Both the position numbers and the translations under genes were made by a program. A stretch of DNA of 38,686 bases, from positions 1 to 38,686 of the forward strand of contig SVUC01000006.1 of NCBI GenBank assembly GCA_015063455.1. The letters are read 5' to 3'. Shown here piece by piece: positions 7,263 through 16,438 of the stretch (its first letter is position 1; each line of letters begins with the position of its first letter). The notes below the pieces were generated by a model that saw only the letters and a program-made list of their open reading frames with translations, was not told the origin of the DNA and searched no databases. This stretch comes from Oscillospiraceae bacterium. Its GTDB lineage: Bacteria; Bacillota; Clostridia; Oscillospirales; CAG-272.

Positions 7263-8405
7263 TCAGTCGGGACGTCTCTCGCCGAGAACTATGCGGTATT
7301 TCTGATAGAAGCTTTCGTAATAGCCGCCGTCGAGTGCATCGCGGATCTTCTGCATAAGATCATTGTAGAAATAGAGGTTGTGCAGAACTGCGAGACGCAT
7401 TCCGAGCGCTTCTTTTGCCTTGATGAGATGGCGGATATATGCGCGCGAATGATTACGGCACGCAGGACAGCCGCAGTTCTCGTCGATCGGACGCGGGTCG
7501 TTCATATATTTTTCGTTGAGGAGATTCATCTTACCGTGCCATGTGAAGAGGTTGCCGTGACGTGCGTTACGGGAAGGCATTACGCAGTCGAAGAAGTCAA
7601 CGCCTCTGTGAACTGCCTCTACGATGTTCTGAGGAGTTCCGACACCCATAAGGTATCTCGGCTTCTCAGTTGGCATATACGGCTCAACAGCCTCGATAAT
7701 GCGGTACATTTCTTCGGTTTCTTCACCGACAGCAAGACCGCCGATCGCATAACCGTCGGTGTCAAGCTCGCGGATCTGCTCCATATGACGAATTCTGAGA
7801 TCAGCATAAGTGCTTCCCTGGTTGATACCGAAGAGAAGCTGACCGGGATTTATCGTTTCTTCAAGCTGAGAGAGACGGTAGAGCTCTTCCTTGCATCTTC
7901 TGAGCCAACGGGTAGTACGGTCACAGGAATTTCTTGTGTAATTGTATTCGGCGGGATTCTCAATGCATTCATCAAACGCCATAGCGATCGTAGAGCCGAG
8001 ATTTGACTGAATACGCATACTTTCCTCAGGTCCCATGAAGATACGTTTGCCGTCAATGTGAGAAGCAAAATAAACGCCTTCTTCCTTGATCTTTCTTAAG
8101 CTTGCAAGGGAGAATACCTGGAATCCGCCGCTGTCTGTGAGAGTGGGACGATCCCAGCCTGTGAACTTCTGAAGTCCACCCTGATCGTGTACAAGTCTGT
8201 CGCCGGGGCGGATGTGAAGGTGATATGTGTTAGAAAGCATTACCTGACAGTTTACGTCCTTGAGGTCGTAAGCGGATACACCGCCCTTGATAGCGGCACA
8301 GGTAGCTACGTTCATAAATACGGGAGTTTCTATTACACCGTGAGGTGTGACGAGACGACCGCGTCTTGCGCGGCTGTGTTCATCTTTTGCGAGTATTGTA
8401 AACAT
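7263..8405 (-). CDS. tgt: Queuine/preQ1 tRNA-guanine transglycosylase
   Basis: This 380-residue enzyme swaps guanine-34 of GUN-anticodon tRNAs for preQ1 in queuosine synthesis. Two of its substrates, tRNA-Asp(GTC) and potentially the other GUN tRNAs, depend on it. It has the full bacterial Tgt pattern: Asp91 in DSGGFQVFS as general base, nucleophile Asp273 in FFDCVMPSRNARHG, and a zinc site of Cys311, Cys313, Cys316 and His342. The start follows AAGGAG at an 8-base spacing. The gene is downstream of mutL, and 74 bases separate them. Confidence 0.97.
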   Translation of the reverse strand: MFTILAKDEHSRARRGRLVTPHGVIETPVFMNVATCAAIKGGVSAYDLKDVNCQVMLSNTYHLHIRPGDRLVHDQGGLQKFTGWDRPTLTDSGGFQVFSLASLRKIKEEGVYFASHIDGKRIFMGPEESMRIQSNLGSTIAMAFDECIENPAEYNYTRNSCDRTTRWLRRCKEELYRLSQLEETINPGQLLFGINQGSTYADLRIRHMEQIRELDTDGYAIGGLAVGEETEEMYRIIEAVEPYMPTEKPRYLMGVGTPQNIVEAVHRGVDFFDCVMPSRNARHGNLFTWHGKMNLLNEKYMNDPRPIDENCGCPACRNHSRAYIRHLIKAKEALGMRLAVLHNLYFYNDLMQKIRDALDGGYYESFYQKYRIVLGERRPD

Positions 8406-8444
8406 TTATTGTTCTCCTTGAATTAGGGTGGAATTGCTTGTTTT

Positions 8445-8462
8445 TGCAAATTGACGATCAAT
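8445..8462 (-). repeat. Echo of the mutL 3' end in the mutL-tgt gap
   Basis: Eighteen bases here match the last coding part of mutL (8492-8509) with two differences. Read on the minus strand, both encode IDRQFA and both differences are silent third-position changes. After this copy the frame stays open for another dozen codons and ends at tgt. It looks like a leftover of a duplicated or displaced mutL tail. Confidence 0.5.
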
Positions 8463-8479
8463 TCATGCATACTTAATTT

Positions 8480-10693
8480 TTAAGTTAATCTTGCGAATTG
8501 ACGGTCAATCGCAGATTTTTTGATTTCAAATGCCACAGGTCTGCCGTGCGGACAGGTACGGATCACCTGATTGTCCTCACCGGGCTTTTTCAGCAGCCTG
8601 TCACAGATCCATTTGATGTGCGCGCGATCGTATATTCTGCCGCCTTTGATTGCAGCCTTGCAGGACGCCTGCCAAAGCCTTGTTTCAAAGAATCCTTCAG
8701 CAGCAGACTCAACACTTGCGCCGACCTCTGACAGCTTTGAGATCAAAGTTGTAAACAGATCGATAGATGCATCACGTTCAAGCTGCTCGGGTATCTGGAC
8801 GATACTTGCTGTGTACGTTGAGATCGTTTTCTTTTCGATCGTGTAATCGAAGCCGAGAGCCTTGATCTTGTCCTCGTAATCGGATATCGCTTCTGCTTCT
8901 GTTGCAAGCACGTCGATCTCGATCGGTGAGAAGAGAAGCTGACCGCCTATTTTATCTCCTCTGTTTTTGAGATTTGCGCGCATCTTGCGAGAAAGTTCGT
9001 CAAAAATGATACGCTCGTGTGCCGCGTGCTTGTCGATCATAAGAAGTCTCTCGTCGATCTGAACGAGAACATAGCAGTTGAATGCTTCACCGATGATCAA
9101 ATATTCCGGAATTTCCGACGGGTCGATCTCACCGCTGTATATTTCTTCTTCCTTGTCTTCTGTTTCGTTAATACTGATCTGCGGCTCAGGCGTGTTTTCG
9201 TGAGTTTGTTCCGCTGATTCCGAGGGTAGAGATGCCACAGGAGCATAAGAGTCTCTCACATTCGGAATTTCATTTTCTGCCATTGAGATAGCTGCACGTT
9301 CTGCCTCAAGCCGAGCTTCTTCAGCTGCAATAAGAGCATCGCGCTCTGCTGATCTTGCTTTTTCAGCCTCTTCTGCCTCAAGATCGGAAACTGTAACATA
9401 AGACGGAACATATTCGGATGCACGTCTGATGTTTTCAGCTGCACGTCGGTTAGCCTCTGCAAGCTCAGCTTCGGTTTTTCCTTCAGTCGACGCAGCCTCA
9501 AATTTCAGCTTCGGGGAAGATCTGGTCGAATCGTTTATTGTTTTGATCTCGGGAACAATGTCAGACAGACGTATCTGATCTGCTTTTTTTGTTCTCTCGT
9601 CAAGCGGCTTGAATGCGCCGTACAGCTGAGATGCAGTCATTCCGGATGGTTTGGAAGACGGGGACTTCTTTGCTGCCTGAGGGAACTGCAGCTCGGGACG
9701 CTTTGCTTCAGCTTCAAGAGCAGAGAGTGTGGCGTAATAAACTGCATCGTAGATCAATTTTTCGTTGGCGAATTTCACCTCAAGCTTCGCGGGATGTACG
9801 TTTACATCAACGGCTTGCGGCGGAAGTTCAATGTTGAGAACACAGAACGGGAACTTTTCAGCAGGAATTTTTGAAGAATATGCCTGTTCAAGAGCCGCCG
9901 AGGCGGTTTTTGACTTGATATATCTTCCGTTGATGAAGAAATTCTCCATATTTCTGTTGGAGCGGTAGAGATCGGGCTCTGAGACAAATCCTGTGATGCG
10001 GATCCCGTTTTCTTCTCGGTCAACCTTGAGCGAACGCTTTGCGGTTTCTTTGCCGAAGAGTGCCCATATCGTCTCCGAGAGATCACAGTTTCCCGATGTC
10101 ATAAACTTGATCTCACCGTCACTTATGTATTTGAAAGAAATATCAGAACGCGAGAGCGCGATCTTTTCAACAACAGCACCTATCGCCGTCGATTCTGTCG
10201 AATCTTTTTTGAGGAATTTACGGCGTGCGGGAACATTGTAGAAAAGATCCTCGACGATTACAGTTGTGCCGTCCTGGCATCCTACGTCGATGACAGATTC
10301 TACTTTACCGCCGTTTGCCGTGAGTACAGCCCCGAGAGGCTGACCTTTTACTTTGGAGAAGATCCTCAGCTTTGATACCGATGCGATAGCCGCAAGAGCT
10401 TCACCGCGGAAGCCGAGGGTGAAAATAGAGTCAAGATCCTCAACATTTTTTATTTTACTCGTTGAGTGACGTTTTATAGCCGCCTCAAGATCGTCCTTTT
10501 CGATACCGCATCCGTTGTCGGCTACTCTGATAAACGATACCCCGCCGCGCTGGACTTCAATAGTTATCTTGTCAGCACCGGAGTCGATTGCATTTTCGAG
10601 GAGCTCTTTCACAGCAGAGGCAGGACGGTCAACGACTTCGCCTGCCGCTATGAGATTGGCAACCTCAAAGCTTAACAGATTAATTTTTCCCAT
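8480..10693 (-). CDS. mutL: DNA mismatch repair protein MutL
   Basis: This 737-residue protein couples MutS mismatch recognition to strand incision. The N-terminal GHKL ATPase has ELLENAIDSGAD, DNGCGI and LGFRGEAL motifs. The C-terminal endonuclease domain carries DKHAAHERIIFDE, matching the DQHAxxExxxxE metal site, and CPHGRP, so it should be an incision-competent MutL rather than the E. coli type. The linker, about residues 350-540, is unusually long and rich in Ala, Glu and Arg with probable coiled coil, making it about 100 residues longer than common MutL. It lies 12 bases after mutS, has no obvious ribosome binding site, and is probably translated by coupling. Confidence 0.97.
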   Translation of the reverse strand: MGKINLLSFEVANLIAAGEVVDRPASAVKELLENAIDSGADKITIEVQRGGVSFIRVADNGCGIEKDDLEAAIKRHSTSKIKNVEDLDSIFTLGFRGEALAAIASVSKLRIFSKVKGQPLGAVLTANGGKVESVIDVGCQDGTTVIVEDLFYNVPARRKFLKKDSTESTAIGAVVEKIALSRSDISFKYISDGEIKFMTSGNCDLSETIWALFGKETAKRSLKVDREENGIRITGFVSEPDLYRSNRNMENFFINGRYIKSKTASAALEQAYSSKIPAEKFPFCVLNIELPPQAVDVNVHPAKLEVKFANEKLIYDAVYYATLSALEAEAKRPELQFPQAAKKSPSSKPSGMTASQLYGAFKPLDERTKKADQIRLSDIVPEIKTINDSTRSSPKLKFEAASTEGKTEAELAEANRRAAENIRRASEYVPSYVTVSDLEAEEAEKARSAERDALIAAEEARLEAERAAISMAENEIPNVRDSYAPVASLPSESAEQTHENTPEPQISINETEDKEEEIYSGEIDPSEIPEYLIIGEAFNCYVLVQIDERLLMIDKHAAHERIIFDELSRKMRANLKNRGDKIGGQLLFSPIEIDVLATEAEAISDYEDKIKALGFDYTIEKKTISTYTASIVQIPEQLERDASIDLFTTLISKLSEVGASVESAAEGFFETRLWQASCKAAIKGGRIYDRAHIKWICDRLLKKPGEDNQVIRTCPHGRPVAFEIKKSAIDRQFARLT

Positions 10694-10705
10694 ATCAGTT
10701 TATTT

Positions 10706-13291
10706 TTATAATAATTTTTTCCATTCGTAGATTAAATTCAGGGCTTCAATGGGGGTTAGTGTATTGATGTCAGTCTTTTTCAGAGCTTCTTTTATTTCGT
10801 CTGCCGCAAAGTCAGCAAAGCTGAGAGTCATCGGCATATCGTCAGGCTCCGAATTATGCGCGATTTTTGCTTTTTTCTTCGGCTGCTTTCCTTCGAGCGT
10901 CGCAAGAATATCTTTTGCGCGGCGTGTGATCTCGCCCGGAACTCCTGCAAGACGTGCGACCTCGATACCATAGCTGTCGTCAGCAGGCCCACGCACGATC
11001 TTTCTGAGGAAGGTTACATCCTCGCCTCTCTTTTTGGCGGCGATGTTGTAGTTTACAATTCCGTCGATCTCACCTTCAAGTGAAGTCAGCTCGTGATAAT
11101 GCGTAGCAAACATTGTTTTTGCACCGATCTTTTTGCCGACAGTGTATTCAGCGACAGCACGTGCTATGCTCATTCCGTCATATGTAGACGTTCCGCGGCC
11201 GATCTCGTCGTAAACGATAAAACTTCGGCTTGTGGCATTTGAGAGGATGTACGCTACCTCTTTCATCTCAAGCATAAATGTTGATTGACCTGATGCCAAG
11301 TCATCAGATGCGCCGACACGGGTAAAGAGCTTGTCCACAATACCGATTCTCGCGGATGTTGCGGGGACAAACGATCCGATCTGCGCCATGAGAATGATGA
11401 GCGCGGTCTGGCGCATATATGTCGATTTACCTGCCATATTCGGACCTGTGATCAGCATAAGGCAGTTGTCCTTGGTGTCAAGATAAGCGTCATTCGGAAC
11501 GAAATATGAGTCCGGTGCAAACTTTTCTACAACGGGGTGACGTCCGTTTTTGATATCAATGATGTCACTGCAGTCAACCTCGGGACAGACGTAAGAGTTC
11601 TGCGATGCCGATTCCGCGAGGGAGATGAATACGTCGAGGATCGCAAGTGCCTGTGCTGAGCGTCTGATTCGCACAGATTCACATTCGACAGCGTCTCTGA
11701 TTGCAACAAACATATCGTACTCGAGAGCCTTCAGCTTGTCGTCAGCTCCGAGAATCGTAGCTTCCATATCCTTCAGCTCATCGGTAATGTATCTTTCTTT
11801 GTCGGAGAGAGTCTGCTTTCTGACATAAGTATCGGGAACAAGCTCGGCCTGAGAACGAGGAGCTTCGATATAGTAACCGAACACTCTGTTGTAACCGATC
11901 TTGAGATTTTTTATCCCTGTTTTTTCTCTCTCGTTAGCTTCGGCGGTCTTGATCCATTCTTTACCGTTCGACATTATGTAGCGAAGATTGTCAACATCCT
12001 CGTTATAGCCGGATTTGATAATACCTCCCTCGCGGATCATAAACGGCGGATTTTCTTCGATCGAGTCGTCGATCAGCTCGTACACATCTCTGAGCTCGTC
12101 GAGCTGAGAGAAAATATCAGCGAGTGCACCGCTTTTTATGTCGGAGAGAAGACGTTTTACGTCGGGAATGATCTTGATGGTCTGAGCGATTGCTCTGAGA
12201 TCTCGCCCACCTGCCGTTCCGTAGGAGACCTTTGTGACAAGTCGTTCGAGGTCAAGAACGGATGAGAGAATTTCTCTGAGCTCCTCTCGAAGAATAAAGT
12301 TGTCGCACAATTCCCCTACCGCGTGCTGACGGTTCAAAATCTCAGACGCGTTTGTCAGGGGATGCTCGATCCACTGCTTGAGAAGACGTGCTCCCATTGA
12401 CGAGCTTGTTTTGTCAAGCACCCAAAGGAGAGAGCCTTTTTTCTCTTTGGTGAGCATTGTTTCGCAAAGCTCGAGGTTACGTCTTGTTGACACGTCCATT
12501 TCGAGAAATGCGGATGAATCGTAAAACGATATTTTTTTGATGTATGAAATATCAGACTTCTGCGTATCGGCAATGTATTTGAGCGCGGCACCTGCTGCTA
12601 TTACTGCAGAACGAGGCTTTCCGGCGATCTCGTCTATGCCGAAATGATTCTCTGTTCTCTCGATAGCACGGTCCGCATCGAAAAAATCAGCGGCAGCTTC
12701 TGTGAGAAGAGAATGAGAGCGAAGCTTGATGTAATTTGCAACCTTGGGCAGAGAACGGGAGGATGTGCTCATGATGATCTCACTCGGAGAATACGTCGAG
12801 AGCTCGTTGATAATATCGTCCTCTGAGAGTCGATCCTTGAACGATGTAGCCGCAAAATATGCTGTGGAAATATCCGCAAAGCACATTCCGATAGATGTTC
12901 CGTCATAATAGATCGCGGCAAGATAGTTGTTTGACTTTTCGTTCAACAGATCCGTTTCGATAAGGGTACCTGGGGTAATGATCCTTACAACTTCACGCTT
13001 GACGAGATTTTTGGTTGTTTTGGGATCTTCAACCTGTTCGCAGATTGCAACCTTGTATCCTTTTTCGATAAGCTTTCCTATGTATGTTTCTGCGGAATGA
13101 TACGGTACTCCGCACATCGGAGCACGTTCTTCCTCGCCGCAGTCGCGGCCTGTGAGAGTGAGATCAAGTTCTGAGGACGCAAGCTGAGCGTCATCGAAGA
13201 ACATCTCGTAAAAGTCCCCGAGTCTGTAAAACAGTATAAAGTCAGGGTATTTATCTTTGATTTCAAAATATTGCTGCATCATCGGGGTCAT
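10706..13291 (-). CDS. mutS: DNA mismatch repair protein MutS
   Basis: This 861-residue protein recognises mismatches and small loops. The N-terminal mismatch-binding motif is present in GDFYEMF (Phe27-x-Glu29), and the ATPase has Walker A GPNMAGKSTYM and Walker B DEIGRGTSTYDG. The C-terminus has a charged linker (KQPKKKAK) and a tail that probably mediates oligomerisation. The start at 13291 follows GAGGTGAT directly; a GTG nine bases upstream is less likely because it overlaps that site. It forms the conserved miaB-ylbF-mutS-mutL order. Confidence 0.98.
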   Translation of the reverse strand: MTPMMQQYFEIKDKYPDFILFYRLGDFYEMFFDDAQLASSELDLTLTGRDCGEEERAPMCGVPYHSAETYIGKLIEKGYKVAICEQVEDPKTTKNLVKREVVRIITPGTLIETDLLNEKSNNYLAAIYYDGTSIGMCFADISTAYFAATSFKDRLSEDDIINELSTYSPSEIIMSTSSRSLPKVANYIKLRSHSLLTEAAADFFDADRAIERTENHFGIDEIAGKPRSAVIAAGAALKYIADTQKSDISYIKKISFYDSSAFLEMDVSTRRNLELCETMLTKEKKGSLLWVLDKTSSSMGARLLKQWIEHPLTNASEILNRQHAVGELCDNFILREELREILSSVLDLERLVTKVSYGTAGGRDLRAIAQTIKIIPDVKRLLSDIKSGALADIFSQLDELRDVYELIDDSIEENPPFMIREGGIIKSGYNEDVDNLRYIMSNGKEWIKTAEANEREKTGIKNLKIGYNRVFGYYIEAPRSQAELVPDTYVRKQTLSDKERYITDELKDMEATILGADDKLKALEYDMFVAIRDAVECESVRIRRSAQALAILDVFISLAESASQNSYVCPEVDCSDIIDIKNGRHPVVEKFAPDSYFVPNDAYLDTKDNCLMLITGPNMAGKSTYMRQTALIILMAQIGSFVPATSARIGIVDKLFTRVGASDDLASGQSTFMLEMKEVAYILSNATSRSFIVYDEIGRGTSTYDGMSIARAVAEYTVGKKIGAKTMFATHYHELTSLEGEIDGIVNYNIAAKKRGEDVTFLRKIVRGPADDSYGIEVARLAGVPGEITRRAKDILATLEGKQPKKKAKIAHNSEPDDMPMTLSFADFAADEIKEALKKTDINTLTPIEALNLIYEWKKLL

Positions 13292-13380
13292 TTTTATCAC
13301 CTCACGTCAGTGAAAAATATTAGAATAAATATGATTTTTAGGGGATTTCCGAAAATAAATATTATCTTTAAGATTCACCG

Positions 13381-13419
13381 AAAGCCCACTTTACGCGTCA
13401 GGGCATATCCGTGGGCTTT
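13381..13419. repeat. Stem-loop between the ylbF-like gene and mutS
   Basis: AAAGCCCAC (13381-13389) pairs perfectly with GTGGGCTTT (13411-13419) over a 21-base loop. There is no U run after it on the minus strand, so it is not a clear terminator for the ylbF-like gene. It may be a partial terminator, a processing site or an mRNA stabiliser that tunes mutS expression. Confidence 0.6.
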
Positions 13420-13433
13420 GGCAAATGGTATTT

Positions 13434-13853
13434 TTAGTGTTCGTGACCGCAGTCGCTGTGGCAGGATGCGCAGTTGTGAGAGCAGGGACGCTGTCCTGTG
13501 ATTACAAACTGAAGCTCGCCGTAGATCTCGTTTGTGAGCGCGTCAAAAGCTTCCTTAGCACTTACGTAGTTTACATAAACGGGATGAGCGGTGATCTGGT
13601 CGTAAAGCTCTTCAATTCGAGCCTGTACTGTTTCTCGTATATCATCAGCGATAGCACCGTCGCCTGTCTTGCCGTAAGCATCAGCGAGAAGGTTTTGCTG
13701 AGCATTGTATTCAGCGATAAGAGAATTGAGCTCTTCGCTTCTTTCGTATTCAGCGATAGATTCTTCGATAGCGCGGCATCTTTTATCCGCTTTAACAAGT
13801 GCGCCGAGCTGAGCAACGACGTCTTTCATTTCCTGGGTGAGAATTTCTTCCAC
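13434..13853 (-). CDS. YlbF/YmcA family protein with Cys/His-rich tail
   Basis: This 139-residue helical protein fits the Com_YlbF family, whose Bacillus members YlbF and YmcA join YaaT to direct RNase Y-dependent mRNA processing. Residues 1-120 are mostly alpha-helical. The last 16 residues form the cluster CSHNCASCHSDCGHEH with four Cys and four His, which looks like a metal or Fe-S site; Bacillus YmcA/YlbF/YaaT are reported to bind 4Fe-4S clusters. The start codon is GTG at 13853, with AAAGGAA 9 bases upstream. It lies between miaB and mutS, as ymcA does in Bacillus. Confidence 0.85.
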   Translation of the reverse strand: MEEILTQEMKDVVAQLGALVKADKRCRAIEESIAEYERSEELNSLIAEYNAQQNLLADAYGKTGDGAIADDIRETVQARIEELYDQITAHPVYVNYVSAKEAFDALTNEIYGELQFVITGQRPCSHNCASCHSDCGHEH

Positions 13854-13922
13854 TTTTGTGTTTCCTTTCGGTTTTATATAAATTTTTTTTGACGAATATA
13901 TTATGGTCTGACGTGAGCCAGC

Positions 13923-15347
13923 TTATCCAAGGATTTCTCCCTCGAGACAGAAGGTTTCAACTTTCCTTACCTTGACATCTACAAAGCTTCCGATCAGAGA
14001 AGGATCAGCTTTAACGTGGATAGGACGTACACAGTCTCCTCTGCACGTCAGCATTGAGGGATCGTTCTTGCTCACGCCTTCTGCGAGAACGCGGAGAGTG
14101 CGTCCTTCGAATCTGCGGTTTCTCTCGTCGGAGATTTTGTTCTGCAGCGCAAGCATTCTCTCAAATCTTTCAGTAGATACCTCGTGAGGAACCTGGTTTT
14201 CCATTCTTGCGGCGGGAGTTCCATTTCGCGGCGAATAGATGAACGAGAAGATCATGTCGTAACGTACTTTTTCGAGAATGTCGAGAGTGCCGAGAAAATC
14301 TTCCTCTGTCTCGCCGGGGAATCCGACGATTATATCAGATGTGATTGACACGTCAGGTACAGCTTCCTTGAGCTTCGCAATCTTTTCGAGATAACGGGCA
14401 GTATCGTACTTGCGGTTCATTTCCTTGAGTATTCTGTCAGATCCCGACTGGATGGGCAGATGGAAATGCTTTACAACTTTTTCTTCGGTCGCCATCGCTT
14501 CGATCAGGCGGTCTGAGGCATCCTTAGGATGACTCGTCATAAATCTGAGCCTGAAGTCACCGTCAATGGCACAGATCTTGTGCATCAGCTCTGCGATGTC
14601 ACATCCGTCGCCGCCGCTGTACGAGTTTACGTTCTGACCGAGAAGGGTGATATCCTTTGCTCCGCCGGCGATCAGCTGCTTTGCTTCTTCGATGATATCT
14701 TCAGCACGTCGGCTCCTCTCGCGTCCGCGTACATACGGGACGATGCAGTACGAACAGAAATTATTGCATCCGTACATTATCGAGAGCCACGCCATATGAT
14801 TTGATTCTCGTGTGAGAGGAAGGCCTTCGTTTATCTTCCATTCGTCGCTGAGTATGAATTTTCTCGCGCCTCCTGTGAGAGCATTGTGCACGAGAGAGGG
14901 GAGTGTGTGGATAGCGCCCGTATCAAAGGTGAATGATACGTAGGGATAACTCATTTTGAGCTTGTTCGCCCTTGCTTCCTGTGTAACCATACATCCGCCG
15001 ACACCGATTATGAGTGACGGATTTCTGTCCTTGATGTGCTTGTACTGACCGATTATCGAGAGAGCTTTCTTTTCGGCGTGTTCACGTACCGCGCAGGTGT
15101 TGACAAGAATGAGGTCCGCTTCATCCGGAGTGGTGACCTTTTCGTAGCCCATTGCGGTACACAGTCCGGCAAGACGCTCACTGTCAGCTTCGTTCTGCTG
15201 ACAACCGAAGGTCTGGACAAAGTATTTTGGCTTTTTTGTGTCAGCACGCCCATTTTTTTTGTGGATTTTCGCAACAGAATCAGCAATGTCGAGGTACGGA
15301 GCGACATCTGCATCAACTGTTTTTGCTTCTATATATTTTTCAGACAT
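13923..15347 (-). CDS. miaB: tRNA-2-methylthio-N6-dimethylallyladenosine synthase
   Basis: This 474-residue radical-SAM methylthiotransferase adds the ms2 group to i6A-37 in tRNAs reading UNN codons. The N-terminal UPF0004 domain has cluster ligands Cys49 (TFGCQQNEAD), Cys85 (VNTCAVREHAE) and Cys119 (VGGCM). The radical-SAM site is Cys194, Cys198 and Cys201 (CNNFCSYC). A C-terminal TRAM domain covers about 410-474. QQNEAD and the family-level features favour MiaB over MtaB or RimO. It begins the miaB-ylbF-mutS-mutL run and follows apbE by 32 bases, with AAGGA upstream. Confidence 0.96.
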   Translation of the reverse strand: MSEKYIEAKTVDADVAPYLDIADSVAKIHKKNGRADTKKPKYFVQTFGCQQNEADSERLAGLCTAMGYEKVTTPDEADLILVNTCAVREHAEKKALSIIGQYKHIKDRNPSLIIGVGGCMVTQEARANKLKMSYPYVSFTFDTGAIHTLPSLVHNALTGGARKFILSDEWKINEGLPLTRESNHMAWLSIMYGCNNFCSYCIVPYVRGRERSRRAEDIIEEAKQLIAGGAKDITLLGQNVNSYSGGDGCDIAELMHKICAIDGDFRLRFMTSHPKDASDRLIEAMATEEKVVKHFHLPIQSGSDRILKEMNRKYDTARYLEKIAKLKEAVPDVSITSDIIVGFPGETEEDFLGTLDILEKVRYDMIFSFIYSPRNGTPAARMENQVPHEVSTERFERMLALQNKISDERNRRFEGRTLRVLAEGVSKNDPSMLTCRGDCVRPIHVKADPSLIGSFVDVKVRKVETFCLEGEILG

Positions 15348-15379
15348 ATGTGTTTGTTTTCCTTGATTTTGAATTAATA

Positions 15380-16438
15380 TCAGTCATTCTTGCCGACAGG
15401 CTCAAACATTTCTTCGGTGATTCCGGGAGTTGTAATTATCTCCCCTTCATCGGTGACAAATACCGCTTCGAATTTGAGGTTACCTTCCTCGTAAAGCTCG
15501 AGTGATTTTTCAACACCGAGCACGAACAGTGCTGTTGAGAGTGCGTCTGCGGAAGCTCCGTTCAGTGCGTGCACTGCTACAGATCTCACTCCGCTGTCGG
15601 CGGGATAACCTGTCACAGGATCGATTATGTGATGATATCTCACACCGTCAACCTCGAAATATCTCTCATAGTCTCCCGAAACAGAGATAAATCCTGAGTT
15701 CAGATACATATACCCGATCACACCACCTGCGTTGTCGGGATCGCGGATACCAATTTTGTAATTTCCGTATTCGGGCTTCTCACCGAATACTCCGATATTA
15801 CCGCCGAGGGATACGAGACCGTATTCAACGTCGGTAGTGCTGAGATATTCGAGAAGAGACTGCGCGGCAATACCTTTTCCGATCCCGCCGAAATCAATTT
15901 TTGTTTTGGAATCAAGCTTGCGGATCGTGCGGTTGATTATCATCAGCTTGTCGCTTCCTGTATGCTCAAGAGCAGCGAGAACGTCAGCCTTTGAGGGAAC
16001 AACAGCGGTCTTTGGATCCCAAAGCTCTGTTACCGCACCGAGTGTGTAGTCATACGCTCCGCCGGTGAGCTCTCTAATTTTGTCAGCAGTCTCAAGAAGA
16101 GAGACGAGCGTGTCGTCAGCTGTGATCATTACGTCGACTCCTGAGTTGAGTGCATATACATCACTTTTTTCGCTGTGAGCCGAAAGCGTTCCTTCGATGT
16201 CGGAGAGAATATCAGCACATTCGTTTGCAACTGAGGAAAGGTAATCATCTGACAGAACAGATCCGTCAGAACCCTTAACTGCGAGACGTAATGTGATATA
16301 TGTGTCCATTGCAAAGAAGTTGAAATCGCGGTATTCTTCATTTTTCTTTCCACATCCACTGAGGGAGATCACGGAAGACATGAGAAGAATTACTGCAAGT
16401 GCTGCGGAGAAAAACCGTCTTGGAATATAATTTTTCAT
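15380..16438 (-). CDS. apbE: FAD:protein FMN transferase, lipoprotein form
   Basis: This 352-residue ApbE-family protein covalently attaches FMN to Thr or Ser of flavoproteins outside the membrane. The N-terminus is a lipoprotein signal with lipobox LSGC (Cys29), so it is anchored on the outer face. Family motifs include MDTYITLR, DFGGIGKG, SLGGNIGVFG, DPVTGYPA and the Mg site around ASADALSTALFVLG. It overlaps the Gx-transporter gene as ATGA. With that gene and the NusG-II gene it forms a unit typical of flavin-dependent envelope electron transfer. Its target flavoprotein is not in the window. Confidence 0.93.
   Translation of the reverse strand: MKNYIPRRFFSAALAVILLMSSVISLSGCGKKNEEYRDFNFFAMDTYITLRLAVKGSDGSVLSDDYLSSVANECADILSDIEGTLSAHSEKSDVYALNSGVDVMITADDTLVSLLETADKIRELTGGAYDYTLGAVTELWDPKTAVVPSKADVLAALEHTGSDKLMIINRTIRKLDSKTKIDFGGIGKGIAAQSLLEYLSTTDVEYGLVSLGGNIGVFGEKPEYGNYKIGIRDPDNAGGVIGYMYLNSGFISVSGDYERYFEVDGVRYHHIIDPVTGYPADSGVRSVAVHALNGASADALSTALFVLGVEKSLELYEEGNLKFEAVFVTDEGEIITTPGITEEMFEPVGKND

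Noticed and set aside
7380-8006. A 208-codon plus-strand open frame antisense to tgt
   Set aside because: It is a shadow of tgt, whose frame shows all catalytic and zinc residues.
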